DNA from: Lachnospiraceae bacterium
GTDB lineage: Bacteria > Bacillota > Clostridia > Lachnospirales > Lachnospiraceae
Length of the DNA stretch: 64,000 nt
Direction of reading: 5' to 3'
Assembly: GCA_024404675.1 (NCBI GenBank)
Contig: JAKSPO010000006.1
Span: forward strand, 46,235 to 110,234
Shown here one piece after another: positions 43,834-51,744 of this stretch (position 1 is its first letter; each line of letters begins with the position of its first letter). The notes beneath the pieces are model-generated. The model had not been told where the DNA came from and ran no database searches. It was given only the letters and a program-made list of their open reading frames with translations. Made by a program: the position numbers and the translations under genes.

Positions 43834-44682
43834 TCAGATCGCCACCGGAATCTTTCCTACCGGTTCACCGTACTGATAGTCTGTTAACGCTACATCATCC
43901 TTGGTAAAATCATAGAAGTTCTTAATCTCAGGATTCAGCCAGAACTTCGGTGCCGCAAAGGTGGGACGCTTAATCAGCTCTTCAATTACAGGCACGTGGC
44001 GATCATAAATATGCGCATCTGCGATGACATGCACAAACTCTCCGACATTCATATCGCAAACCTGAGCGATCATATGCGTAAGTACCGCATATTGACATAC
44101 GTTCCAGGCATTTGCCGCAAGAATATCCTGCGAGCGCTGATTCAGAATCGTATTCAGGACAAGCTTCTCGCTGTCCTTCGGCTTGGTCACATTAAAGGTC
44201 ATACTATAGGCACAAGGGTAGAGGTTCATCTCATGCAGATCCTGATGCACATAAATATTAGTCAGAATCCGGCGGCTGTAGGGTGTATGCTGAAGGTCGT
44301 AAATGACACGATCCACCTGATCGAACATTCCCTCCTTGTACTGATGCTTCACACCCATCTGGTAACCGTAGGCTTTGCCGATAGAACCGGTTTCATCCGC
44401 CCAGGAATCCCATATATGCTGGCCGAAATCCTTCACATTGTTGCTCTTCTTCTGCCAGATCCACAGAAGCTCATCAGTCGCTGACTTAATCGGCGTCTTA
44501 CGAAGTGTCTGCGCCGGGAACTCCTTAGAAAGATCATAGCGGTTTACCACACCGAATCTCTTAATCGTATAGGCACTGGTTCCGTCCTCCCAATGCGGAC
44601 GAACAGCCTCGCCCTCTGTGCTCGTTCCGTTGTCTAAAACATCTCGACACATCCGAATAAATACATCATCTGCGTAACTCAT
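43834..44682 (-). CDS. thyA: Thymidylate synthase (divergent ThyA)
   Basis: Makes dTMP from dUMP with methylene-tetrahydrofolate. The 282-residue product keeps the phosphate-binding QRSQD, a WNVCQYAVLTHMIA segment aligning with the dUMP-binding Asn region, and AHIYDRH. The catalytic Cys lies in YPCAYSMTFNV, where most ThyA proteins have PCH; the His after the catalytic Cys is replaced by Ala. This may mark a distinct clade rather than a dead enzyme. It follows nrdD by 55 bases, so DNA precursor synthesis genes sit together; folA is at 30543. Confidence 0.9.
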   Translation of the reverse strand: MSYADDVFIRMCRDVLDNGTSTEGEAVRPHWEDGTSAYTIKRFGVVNRYDLSKEFPAQTLRKTPIKSATDELLWIWQKKSNNVKDFGQHIWDSWADETGSIGKAYGYQMGVKHQYKEGMFDQVDRVIYDLQHTPYSRRILTNIYVHQDLHEMNLYPCAYSMTFNVTKPKDSEKLVLNTILNQRSQDILAANAWNVCQYAVLTHMIAQVCDMNVGEFVHVIADAHIYDRHVPVIEELIKRPTFAAPKFWLNPEIKNFYDFTKDDVALTDYQYGEPVGKIPVAI

Positions 44683-44737
44683 ATTAACCCCTTTTCACGC
44701 GAAGCGGGCCGTTTCGATAACAGCCCGTCGCCAATAT

Positions 44738-47128
44738 TTAATCCTGTGCTTGCTTCTTCTCGGAAACAAATCGACGAATGTTGGAAGCATTCGTGTATTT
44801 TTCTACACTGTCACCCCTGAGAACAACAAGGGTCGGTGCCTGCATCACTCCATACTTTACGGTAAGCTTCGCATTCTCCTCCGCGTCCACTACACGGTAG
44901 TCCATGCCGGAGAGAAATTCCTTCGCGAGCTTACAATTCGGACAGGTCTTCGTGGTGAACAGAAGAAGCTCTTCCTTGACAGGCTCTGACGCTGCCTCCG
45001 GAATATCGACTTTAGCCGCTTCGGGAGCACTCTCCTCAAGACCATGCTGCAGCTTCTCATCCTCGATCCGATAGGTAAGTCGCTCCGAGAACTCCTGCTG
45101 CTTTCCGGGATTCCAGTTCTGTACTGCCCGGTAGTAACCGGTAATACGGCTGTACACCTCCGTAGCCGCTCCGCATTCGGGACAGGCTTCCACTTCTCCG
45201 GTGATATAGCCGTGAACAGGACAGATAGAGTAGGTCGGAGACAGTGTATAGTAAGGCAGCTGATAATTCTCTGCAATGGTACGAACAAGCTTTGCGGCGG
45301 ACTGCCAGCTCGGAAGCTTCTCCCCAAGGAAGCAGTGGAATACCGTTCCGGAGGTATAAAGCGTCTGCAGGCGATCCTGGATGTCCAGAGCCTCAAACAC
45401 GTCCGCCGTATACCCTACCGGCAGATGAGAGCTGTTGGTATAATAGGGCGTCTCGCCCGGTCTTCCGGCAGTGATAATGTCCGGATAGTGCTTCTTGTCA
45501 TGCTTTGCAAGACGGAAGCTGGTAGATTCCGCAGGCGTAGCCTCAAGGTTATATAAATCACCGTACATCTCCTGATAATCCGCCAGACGCTCCCGCATAT
45601 GATTCAGCGTACGCACGGAGAAATCCTGGCACTCCTTCCGGGTCATGTCCACACCAATCCATTTTGCGTTAAGGCCTGCCTCATTCATACCGAGGAGTCC
45701 GATGGTGGAAAAATGATTGTCAAAGGAGCCAAGATACTGCTTCGTATAAGGATACAGCCCCTCGTTCAGAAGCTTGGTGATAACGGTTCTCTTCGTCTTC
45801 AGAGAACGTGCGGCGATGTCCATCATCCGGTCAAGCCGCTTGAGGAAATCCTCTTCGCTGCTCGCAAGATATGCAAGGCGCGGCATATTGATCGTTACAA
45901 CACCGATGCTTCCGGTGCTCTCGCCGGAGCCGAAGAAGCCGCCTGTCTTTTTGCGAAGCTCACGCAAATCAAGGCGCAGACGACAGCACATCGAACGTAC
46001 ATCGCCCGGCTCCATATCGCTGTTGATATAGTTGCTGAAATAGGGCGTACCGTATTTGGCGGTCATCTCAAACAGAAGGCGATTGTTCTCGTTATCGGAC
46101 CAATCGAAATCCTTCGTAATGGAGTAGGTCGGAATCGGATACTGGAATCCACGGCCGTTCGCATCTCCCTCGAGCATCACCTCGATGAAGGCTTTATTGA
46201 CCATATCCATCTCCTTCTTACAATCCTTGTAGCAGTAAGCCATCTCCTCGCCGCCCACAAGACACGGAAGCTCCGCCATGTCGGCCGGTACGGTCCAGTC
46301 AATGGTAATATTCGAGAAGGGCGCCTGTGTGCCCCAGCGGCTCGGTGTATTGACGCCGTAAACAAAGCTCTGGATGCACTGCTTTACCTCCTTGTATGTA
46401 AGGTTATCGGCTCTTACAAAGGGGGCAAGATAAGTATCGAAGGAGGAAAATGCCTGCGCTCCCGCCCACTCATTCTGCATAATTCCGAGGAAGTTCACCA
46501 TCTGATTCACAAGTGTCGAAAGATGCCTCGCCGGGGCAGAGGTCATCTTCCCGCGGATGCCGCCAAGACCCTCCTTAATCAGCTGCTTAAGAGACCAGCC
46601 GGCGCAATAGCCCGTCAGCATCGAGAGATCATGAATATGAATATCTCCCTCCTTGTGCGCATTAGCAATGTCCGGATCATAAATCTCGCTGAGCCAGTAG
46701 TTGGCTGTGATGGCACCCGAGTTATGAAGAATCAGTCCGCCGACGGAATAGGTGACGGTAGCATTCTCCTTAACGCGCCAGTCCTCCTCGTGAACATAGC
46801 TGTTGACAGTCTCTTTATAATCAAGAATCGTGGATTTCATATTGCGCATCTTCTCACGGTTCTTTCGATACAGAATATAAGCCTTGGCAACCTCTGTATA
46901 TCCGGCCGCCTCGAGCACATGCTCTACACAGTCCTGAATGTCCTCTACTTCGATCACACCCTCTTTGATCTTATCCTGAAACTCTGAGGTCACACGCAGG
47001 GCAAGAAGGTTGATAATATCCTCTGTATACGCCTTCTTCGTTGCGACAAATGCCTTCTCAATCGCGCTGCAGATCTTCTGAAGATCAAACTCCCTCAACT
47101 CCCCGTCACGCTTTGCTACCTGAATCAT
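44738..47128 (-). CDS. nrdD: Anaerobic ribonucleoside-triphosphate reductase with fused thioredoxin-like domain
   Basis: A 796-residue class III ribonucleotide reductase that makes dNTPs without oxygen. Residues 1-95 are an ATP-cone allosteric domain, then the catalytic barrel, a zinc site (CPVHG and CPECG) and the glycyl radical at Gly664 in RITGYYR. Residues about 718-796 are an extra thioredoxin/glutaredoxin-like domain with CPNC at 729-732, probably an internal reductant. The ATG at 47128 with GGAG seven bases upstream is preferred over the longer frame to 47218, which overlaps the promoter. The activase gene nrdG is not adjacent in this window. Upstream NrdR boxes indicate control by NrdR. 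Confidence 0.95.
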   Translation of the reverse strand: MIQVAKRDGELREFDLQKICSAIEKAFVATKKAYTEDIINLLALRVTSEFQDKIKEGVIEVEDIQDCVEHVLEAAGYTEVAKAYILYRKNREKMRNMKSTILDYKETVNSYVHEEDWRVKENATVTYSVGGLILHNSGAITANYWLSEIYDPDIANAHKEGDIHIHDLSMLTGYCAGWSLKQLIKEGLGGIRGKMTSAPARHLSTLVNQMVNFLGIMQNEWAGAQAFSSFDTYLAPFVRADNLTYKEVKQCIQSFVYGVNTPSRWGTQAPFSNITIDWTVPADMAELPCLVGGEEMAYCYKDCKKEMDMVNKAFIEVMLEGDANGRGFQYPIPTYSITKDFDWSDNENNRLLFEMTAKYGTPYFSNYINSDMEPGDVRSMCCRLRLDLRELRKKTGGFFGSGESTGSIGVVTINMPRLAYLASSEEDFLKRLDRMMDIAARSLKTKRTVITKLLNEGLYPYTKQYLGSFDNHFSTIGLLGMNEAGLNAKWIGVDMTRKECQDFSVRTLNHMRERLADYQEMYGDLYNLEATPAESTSFRLAKHDKKHYPDIITAGRPGETPYYTNSSHLPVGYTADVFEALDIQDRLQTLYTSGTVFHCFLGEKLPSWQSAAKLVRTIAENYQLPYYTLSPTYSICPVHGYITGEVEACPECGAATEVYSRITGYYRAVQNWNPGKQQEFSERLTYRIEDEKLQHGLEESAPEAAKVDIPEAASEPVKEELLLFTTKTCPNCKLAKEFLSGMDYRVVDAEENAKLTVKYGVMQAPTLVVLRGDSVEKYTNASNIRRFVSEKKQAQD

Positions 47129-47186
47129 GCCCTTACTCCTTTCGCGAAAAAGCATAGTACTCCCATAGGAGGGAGCTATCATTTTA

Positions 47187-47215
47187 ATGATAGCACAGCT
47201 GTATTTGCTTGTCAA
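47187..47215 (-). promoter_or_regulatory. Promoter of nrdD-thyA
   Basis: Minus-strand TTGACA (47215-47210), 17 bases, TATCAT (47192-47187), 58 bases before the nrdD start. Confidence 0.8.
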
Positions 47216-47228
47216 CAAAATGGGCTGT
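47213..47228. promoter_or_regulatory. NrdR box, promoter-proximal
   Basis: CAACAAAATGGGCTGT overlaps the -35 box. Only the outer half-sites (ACA...TGT on the minus strand) match the NrdR consensus well, but it lies exactly 31 bases, three helical turns, from the stronger distal box, the usual NrdR arrangement. Confidence 0.55.
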
Positions 47229-47243
47229 TGACCCTATAAAAAT

Positions 47244-47259
47244 ATACTACATATTGTGT
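47244..47259. promoter_or_regulatory. NrdR box, promoter-distal
   Basis: Minus-strand ACACAATATGTAGTAT matches the consensus ACACWATATATWGTGT at 14 of 16 positions. NrdR represses ribonucleotide reductase genes when dATP is plentiful. Confidence 0.75.
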
Positions 47260-47308
47260 TTTTTAGCGGACAATGCGACGCATTTTCCATCTGGCATCCT
47301 TCCATAGC

Positions 47309-47347
47309 AAAAACGGCCGCCAATCGTCATTGATTGACAGCCGTTCC
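47309..47347 (-). terminator. Terminator of hflX
   Basis: AACGGC...GCCGTT outer and CAATC/GATTG inner stems, with TTTTT on the minus strand, 43 bases after the hflX stop codon. Confidence 0.85.
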
Positions 47348-47390
47348 TCCATGATTCTTTTATAAAATATTCCTGGTCAGGGCAGTCCGA

Positions 47391-48635
47391 TTACAGATTG
47401 CCCGGGTAATTCTTCGGAAGATACGCCTTCACAAGTATTCCTTCCGCCTCATACTCCTCACTGATCAGCTCGCCGTATTTTCTGATTTCGGCAATCTTGC
47501 CGGCCTCGGTATACGGAATCACCTTCTCAAGATAAGTCTTCTGCTCTCTTAAAACAGCGCAGATGGTATCAACAAGCTCCGGTACGCCGTCTCCGGACTT
47601 CGCGGAAATCTTCACGACGCGGTCCGCGCGAAGATCCTTCACGACATGCTGCACACTTAAATCCTGCTTATTCATTGCCGTAACAATCGGCTTATCCTGA
47701 ATTCCGAGCTTCTCAAGTGTCTCGTATACCACCTGCATCTGCACATCCGGACAATCCCCGGAGGCATCCACTACATGAAGCACGAGATCCGCGTATTTGG
47801 CTTCCTCAAGCGTAGAGCGGAACGCGTCTACCAGATGGTGCGGCAGCTTGCGGATGAACCCAACGGTATCTGTAAAAAGAAGCTCCTGACCATCCTCGGT
47901 TTTATACGAGCGAGTCGTCGGGTCAAGCGTTGCAAAAAGCATATCCATAGAAAGGACGCCCGCTCCGGTAAGTCGGTTAAGAAGCGTCGACTTTCCGGCA
48001 TTGGTATAGCCGACAATCGCAATCACCGGAACCGCGGAGCGCTCTCTTTGTGCGCGCTGTGTCTCACGGTTCTTCTGCACCTCCTGCAGCTCTCGTCTGA
48101 GCTGGGCAATTCGATCCTTGATCAATCGACGGTCAACCTCAAGCTTCTTCTCACCGGGACCTCTCGTTCCGATTCCGCCGCCGAGACGGGACATCTCCGA
48201 GCCGGCACCGATCAATCTTGTGGAGCGGTAACGAAGCTGCGCCAGCTCGACCTGAATCGTTCCCTCACGGGTCGATGCATGCTTTGCGAAAATATCAAGT
48301 ATCAGCATCGTACGGTCCATCACCTTACAGCCGAGTGCATCTTCCAGATTCTTCATCTGCGCAGGACTCAGCTCGTCATCCGTGATGATACCGTGTGCAC
48401 CGGTTTCGGCAACCAAGGCGGCAACCTCATCAATCTTGCCTTTGCCGATATAGGTTCCGTTATGAATCGCTTCACGGTTCTGAATGACCTCGCCGACCGT
48501 TTCGGCACCGGCTGTCTTCACCAGCTCACGAAGCTCCAGAAGCGATTCCTTTACCGCCGAAAGCTCGTTGTCGGGACTGCTGCCGGCTACAGCAACAAGG
48601 ACAACCTTTTCCTGTATTTCTCTGTTCTCAATCAT
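47391..48635 (-). CDS. hflX: Ribosome-associated GTPase HflX
   Basis: HflX binds the large ribosomal subunit and splits stalled ribosomes under stress. The 414-residue product has the N-terminal HflX domain with the glycine-rich GGGIGTRGPGE, Walker A GYTNAGKST, DTVGF and the base motif NKQD. The ATG at 48635 is chosen because AAGAGG lies five bases upstream; the TTG at 48650 overlaps that site. It follows the TPR lipoprotein gene by 19 bases. Identity is confident; roles outside ribosome rescue vary between species. Confidence 0.95.
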   Translation of the reverse strand: MIENREIQEKVVLVAVAGSSPDNELSAVKESLLELRELVKTAGAETVGEVIQNREAIHNGTYIGKGKIDEVAALVAETGAHGIITDDELSPAQMKNLEDALGCKVMDRTMLILDIFAKHASTREGTIQVELAQLRYRSTRLIGAGSEMSRLGGGIGTRGPGEKKLEVDRRLIKDRIAQLRRELQEVQKNRETQRAQRERSAVPVIAIVGYTNAGKSTLLNRLTGAGVLSMDMLFATLDPTTRSYKTEDGQELLFTDTVGFIRKLPHHLVDAFRSTLEEAKYADLVLHVVDASGDCPDVQMQVVYETLEKLGIQDKPIVTAMNKQDLSVQHVVKDLRADRVVKISAKSGDGVPELVDTICAVLREQKTYLEKVIPYTEAGKIAEIRKYGELISEEYEAEGILVKAYLPKNYPGNL

Positions 48636-48654
48636 ATGTTCCTCTTTCAAAAGC

Positions 48655-49836
48655 TTACTCCATTCCGAGACGCTTCTTCACAAATCGATACTCCTCGATT
48701 GCTTCGGAATCGTTCGGATACTCAACGATATAGGTCTGAAAAGCGGCATACGCCGATGCAAAATCATAACGTCCCTCATAAAGAGCGATCTGGTTTCGCA
48801 TAAGCTGCTGTCTGGCCGACGAAGCACCGAAGGAAAGCCCCATATTGATCATCTCCTCAGCCTTGTCAAAATCGAACAGGGCAAGGTAACATACCGCCTC
48901 CTGATTACACACCGTCGGGGAGGTTGAGACTACACTGCTTCGGTATTTTTCGTAATATTCAACTGCCTTCTCGTATTCCTTCTCCTGTACAGCAATCTCA
49001 CCAAGGAAATAATTCGCCTCCGTGAAGCCGTTCTCCACGGCGTTCTGCATCTCAATCTTAGCGGAGCTGTAGTTCTTCTGGTAGAAATGAATCTGCCCGA
49101 GAAGGTACTTGTCTTCGTTGTCGGAAATCTTCAGTTTGCTCGCATCGGCAAGAACCTTACTTGCCTTCTCTTCATTCTTCATATCACGGTAGCAGGTGTA
49201 AAGGCCGATATAGGCTGCATAGCTGCCCTCTTCCTTGGAAAGCACCTTTTCGTAATCCGCAACCGCACGCTCCGGGTCACCCTTTTCGCGGTAGAGACGT
49301 GCTCTTGCAAGCAGGGCAAGACGATTATTCTTGTCCATCTCCAGCACCATACCGTAGGTCTCAATCGCAGTATCCAACTGACCAAGGCACTCCTGTGCAT
49401 TGGCCTTATAATACATAATATCAATGTTCCAGCCGGACTCCGTACTGATGGCAAGCGCATTGACAAAGCTTTCGAGTGCCTTGTCAAACTCCAGTCGCTG
49501 CATGTAAGCAATGCCCTGTCCGCGATAAGCGAACTTGTTCATACGCTGCGCCTTCTGCGAGGACGCATCCGGGTTAAGTACTGCCGCAAACTGCTCTAAG
49601 GCAGCATCGTATTCCTTGCACTGAATCAGTGCCATTCCGTAGTTGTTCCGGACCTCCTTGTTGCCGGATTCAATCTTGAGCGCACGCTCAAAGTACTCGC
49701 AGGCAAGCGCGTAGTCACCGGAATTGTAGTAGCCAAGACCCTTCTTGTTCTCGCCCTCTACCGTCATCTTGTCCTTTCCGCAACCCGTAAGCAACAGCAC
49801 CGAAACAAGCATAATAATCAAAAGAATACGCTTCAT
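48655..49836 (-). CDS. TPR-repeat lipoprotein
   Basis: A 393-residue lipoprotein: signal peptide with lipobox LTGC (Cys19), then about nine tetratricopeptide repeats over residues 25-390 (for example YYNSGDYALACEYFERALKI in one repeat). TPR arrays bind partner proteins, here on the outer face of the membrane. It has its own promoter (49882-49910) and is co-transcribed with hflX. Partner unknown. Confidence 0.88.
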   Translation of the reverse strand: MKRILLIIMLVSVLLLTGCGKDKMTVEGENKKGLGYYNSGDYALACEYFERALKIESGNKEVRNNYGMALIQCKEYDAALEQFAAVLNPDASSQKAQRMNKFAYRGQGIAYMQRLEFDKALESFVNALAISTESGWNIDIMYYKANAQECLGQLDTAIETYGMVLEMDKNNRLALLARARLYREKGDPERAVADYEKVLSKEEGSYAAYIGLYTCYRDMKNEEKASKVLADASKLKISDNEDKYLLGQIHFYQKNYSSAKIEMQNAVENGFTEANYFLGEIAVQEKEYEKAVEYYEKYRSSVVSTSPTVCNQEAVCYLALFDFDKAEEMINMGLSFGASSARQQLMRNQIALYEGRYDFASAYAAFQTYIVEYPNDSEAIEEYRFVKKRLGME

Positions 49837-49881
49837 CTATTTCAACCTTCCTATGTCACCATAAACCGTAATATGTATAAG

Positions 49882-49910
49882 ATTATAAAGGGAAAATGTG
49901 ACTTTTTCAA
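49882..49910 (-). promoter_or_regulatory. Promoter of the TPR lipoprotein-hflX operon
   Basis: Minus-strand TTGAAA (49910-49905), 17 bases, TATAAT (49887-49882), 45 bases before the start codon. Confidence 0.75.
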
Positions 49911-49967
49911 CATAAAAATCCAAATGCAACCACCGGTATAGCCTCCTAAAAGCGTACGGGGAAGCAT

Positions 49968-49996
49968 TTGACTTTTTCATTCGGATGTGCAATAAT
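49968..49996 (+). promoter_or_regulatory. Promoter of the perR operon
   Basis: TTGACT (49968-49973), 17 bases, AATAAT (49991-49996), 32 bases before the perR start codon. Confidence 0.65.
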
Positions 49997-50014
49997 AGTA
50001 ATACTTCCTATTAT
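49992..50014. promoter_or_regulatory. Possible PerR operator in the perR promoter
   Basis: ATAATAG and CTATTAT form a perfect 7-base inverted repeat with a 9-base spacer, overlapping the -10 box and start site. It is similar to, but not identical with, the Per box TTATAATNATTATAA, and would allow autoregulation. Confidence 0.5.
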
Positions 50015-50028
50015 GTTCGGAGGTTCTC

Positions 50029-50454
50029 ATGGCAACAACGAAATTCAGCCGGCAGCGCGAAGCGATTCTTCGCTATCTGAAAAGCACCACATCGCATCCC
50101 ACGGCAGAGCTTGTCTACAACGAAGTGCGCAAAAGCTATCCGCAGGTCAGCCTCGGTACGGTGTACCGAAACCTGAATCTGCTTTCCGAGAACGGTTCCA
50201 TTCTGCGTCTGCAATGCGGTGACGGCAGTGAGCATTTTGATGCAACGACTGCGTCTCATCCGCATCTGTTCTGCAGGGAGTGTCATTCCCTGATTGACCT
50301 CCCCGGCGCAGTGAAGCCGGACTTATTAAGCGATATTGCCGCAGATTATCGCGGCAGGCTCGAAAGCTATTCATTGATGTGCTTCGGGTTATGTGAACAT
50401 TGCGCGGACTTAAAGCGGAAGGTAAATGATAAAAAGGAGGATTCTTATGGCTAA
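50029..50454 (+). CDS. perR: Fur-family regulator, probably PerR
   Basis: A 141-residue regulator with an N-terminal winged helix ([13 protein letters not shown] as the recognition region) and a C-terminal metal domain. Two CxxC structural zinc pairs are present (FCREC and LCEHC), and His-rich SHPH segment positions fit the regulatory metal site. PerR senses peroxide through metal-catalysed oxidation and derepresses defence genes; the rubrerythrin gene that overlaps its end supports PerR over Fur or Zur. The recognised Asp that separates PerR from Fur cannot be assigned with certainty by eye. Confidence 0.85.
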   Translation: MATTKFSRQREAILRYLKSTTSHPTAELVYNEVRKSYPQVSLGTVYRNLNLLSENGSILRLQCGDGSEHFDATTASHPHLFCRECHSLIDLPGAVKPDLLSDIAADYRGRLESYSLMCFGLCEHCADLKRKVNDKKEDSYG

Positions 50455-50989
50455 GTATGTATGTCCCGTTTGCGGATATGTTCATGAAGGAGATGCGGCA
50501 CCGGAGAAGTGTCCTGTTTGTAATGTTCCCGGAAGTAAGTTCACAAAGCAGTCCGGCGATATGCAGTGGGCATCCGAGCACATCGTTGGCATAGCAAGCG
50601 GCGTTCGCGAGGATATCATCAACGATCTTCGCGCAAACTACGAGGGTGAGTGCCGCGAGGTCGGCATGTATCTTGCAATGGCAAGAGTAGCACACAGAGA
50701 GGGTTATCCCGAGATTGGTCTTTACTGGGAGAAGGCAGCTTACGAAGAGGCCGAGCACGCTGCAAAGTTTGCAGAGCTTCTCGGCGAGGTCGTAACCGAT
50801 TCCACCAAGAAGAACCTTCAGCTTCGTGTTGAGGCTGAGAACGGTGCTACCGCCGGAAAGACTGACCTTGCAAAGCGCGCCAAGGAGCTTGGCCTCGATG
50901 CAATCCATGACACCGTTCATGAGATGGCTAGAGATGAGGCTAGACACGGTAAGGCATTTGCCGGTCTTCTCAAGAGATATTTCGAATAG
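50447..50989 (+). CDS. Reverse rubrerythrin
   Basis: A 180-residue non-haem iron protein that reduces peroxide or oxygen with electrons from NADH via rubredoxin-type carriers. The rubredoxin-like domain is at the N-terminus (CPVC at about 6-9, CPVC at 25-28), followed by a ferritin-like four-helix di-iron domain with EYE/ExxH-type ligands ([30 protein letters not shown]). This is the reversed domain order seen in clostridial revRbr. The ATG at 50447 has AAGGAGG six bases upstream and overlaps the perR stop by eight bases. Confidence 0.93.
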   Translation: MAKYVCPVCGYVHEGDAAPEKCPVCNVPGSKFTKQSGDMQWASEHIVGIASGVREDIINDLRANYEGECREVGMYLAMARVAHREGYPEIGLYWEKAAYEEAEHAAKFAELLGEVVTDSTKKNLQLRVEAENGATAGKTDLAKRAKELGLDAIHDTVHEMARDEARHGKAFAGLLKRYFE

Positions 50990-51012
50990 TAGTTTCAAGG
51001 GGGAGAAATCAT

Positions 51013-51213
51013 ATGGATAACTACAACTACACAATCTGTAACTGCAAAAAGGTTACCTATTTCGATGTGCAGGATGCTTTACAGCAGAAAGCTCACTTCA
51101 GAGATGTCGAAGCAGCCTTCGAGGATGTTCAGAAGCTTACACAGTGCTCTACCGGTTGCGGTGGATGCCATGATAAGATTCTTGATGCGATTTCAGAAAT
51201 AATGAGCAAATAA
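51013..51213 (+). CDS. Small BFD-like [2Fe-2S] protein
   Basis: A 66-residue protein with the BFD ferredoxin pattern: CNC near residue 9-11, and CSTGCGGC near 45-52, with predicted helices between them. BFD-like proteins pass electrons to ferritin-like or oxidoreductase partners. The short distance (23 bases) after reverse rubrerythrin suggests it is an electron donor for that enzyme, which is inference. GGGGGAG lies before the ATG. Confidence 0.88.
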   Translation: MDNYNYTICNCKKVTYFDVQDALQQKAHFRDVEAAFEDVQKLTQCSTGCGGCHDKILDAISEIMSK

Positions 51214-51236
51214 ATACATCGTAATGCAATGGAAGA

Positions 51237-51272
51237 AGGAGAAGAATTCGATCGGATTCTTCTCCTTTTTTG
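51237..51272 (+). terminator. Terminator of the perR-rubrerythrin-BFD operon
   Basis: AGGAGAAGAAT and ATTCTTCTCCT-type stem closing on CGATCG, followed by TTTTTTG, 24 bases after the stop codon. Confidence 0.9.
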
Positions 51273-51314
51273 TGCGGAGCTACTTCGATTCATTTGCGGC
51301 AGATGCCGTAACAC

Positions 51315-51347
51315 AAAAAGGGACCTGCCTTCGCAGATCCCCTTTGA
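51315..51347 (-). terminator. Terminator of the HTH gene after the surface adhesin
   Basis: GGGAYCTGC and GCAGRTCCC stem with a CTTC/GAAG tetraloop, TTTTTG on the minus strand, about 20 bases after the stop codon. Confidence 0.85.
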
Positions 51348-51363
51348 TCCCCTTCGTATCCCG

Positions 51364-51699
51364 TCAGTGCTTTGCTTCCTTTGCATCCTTGTCGGACAGA
51401 AGCGAGTTGATGATTCGAAACAGAACATCGCGCTCCTTCTCGGGAAGCTCCCGCGTCCTTAGAATCAGCTCCGACTCCTTTGACATGCCTTCTTCATCCC
51501 AGAAGAAGACACCGGGGCTTACATCAAAATACTGCATAATCTCTACGATTCCGTGCCAGCCCGGGAACCCCTTCCCGGAGGTGATACGGTTGATGTATCC
51601 GAGACTGTGTCCGAGCTGTCTGCTCATCTCCCGCTCGGTAACCCCCTTTGCCATTCTGAATTCGGTGATTCGATCCGCGAGGTAAAACCTGTTCTTCAT
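51364..51699 (-). CDS. XRE-family helix-turn-helix regulator
   Basis: A 111-residue soluble protein. Residues 8-65 form a Cro/CI-type helix-turn-helix (TEREMSRQLGHSLGYINRI), with a short C-terminal charged helix. It follows the surface adhesin gene by 45 bases on the same strand, so it may autoregulate or be a downstream tail of the adhesin operon. Target sites are unknown. Confidence 0.85.
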   Translation of the reverse strand: MKNRFYLADRITEFRMAKGVTEREMSRQLGHSLGYINRITSGKGFPGWHGIVEIMQYFDVSPGVFFWDEEGMSKESELILRTRELPEKERDVLFRIINSLLSDKDAKEAKH

Positions 51700-51744
51700 A
51701 TTCCTTCTCCCTTCGAAACTAACGTGGCGACAGCGGTATCCTCG

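Noticed and set aside
45599..46987. A 462-codon open frame on the plus strand
   Set aside because: Antisense to nrdD; no ribosome site and no recognisable protein.
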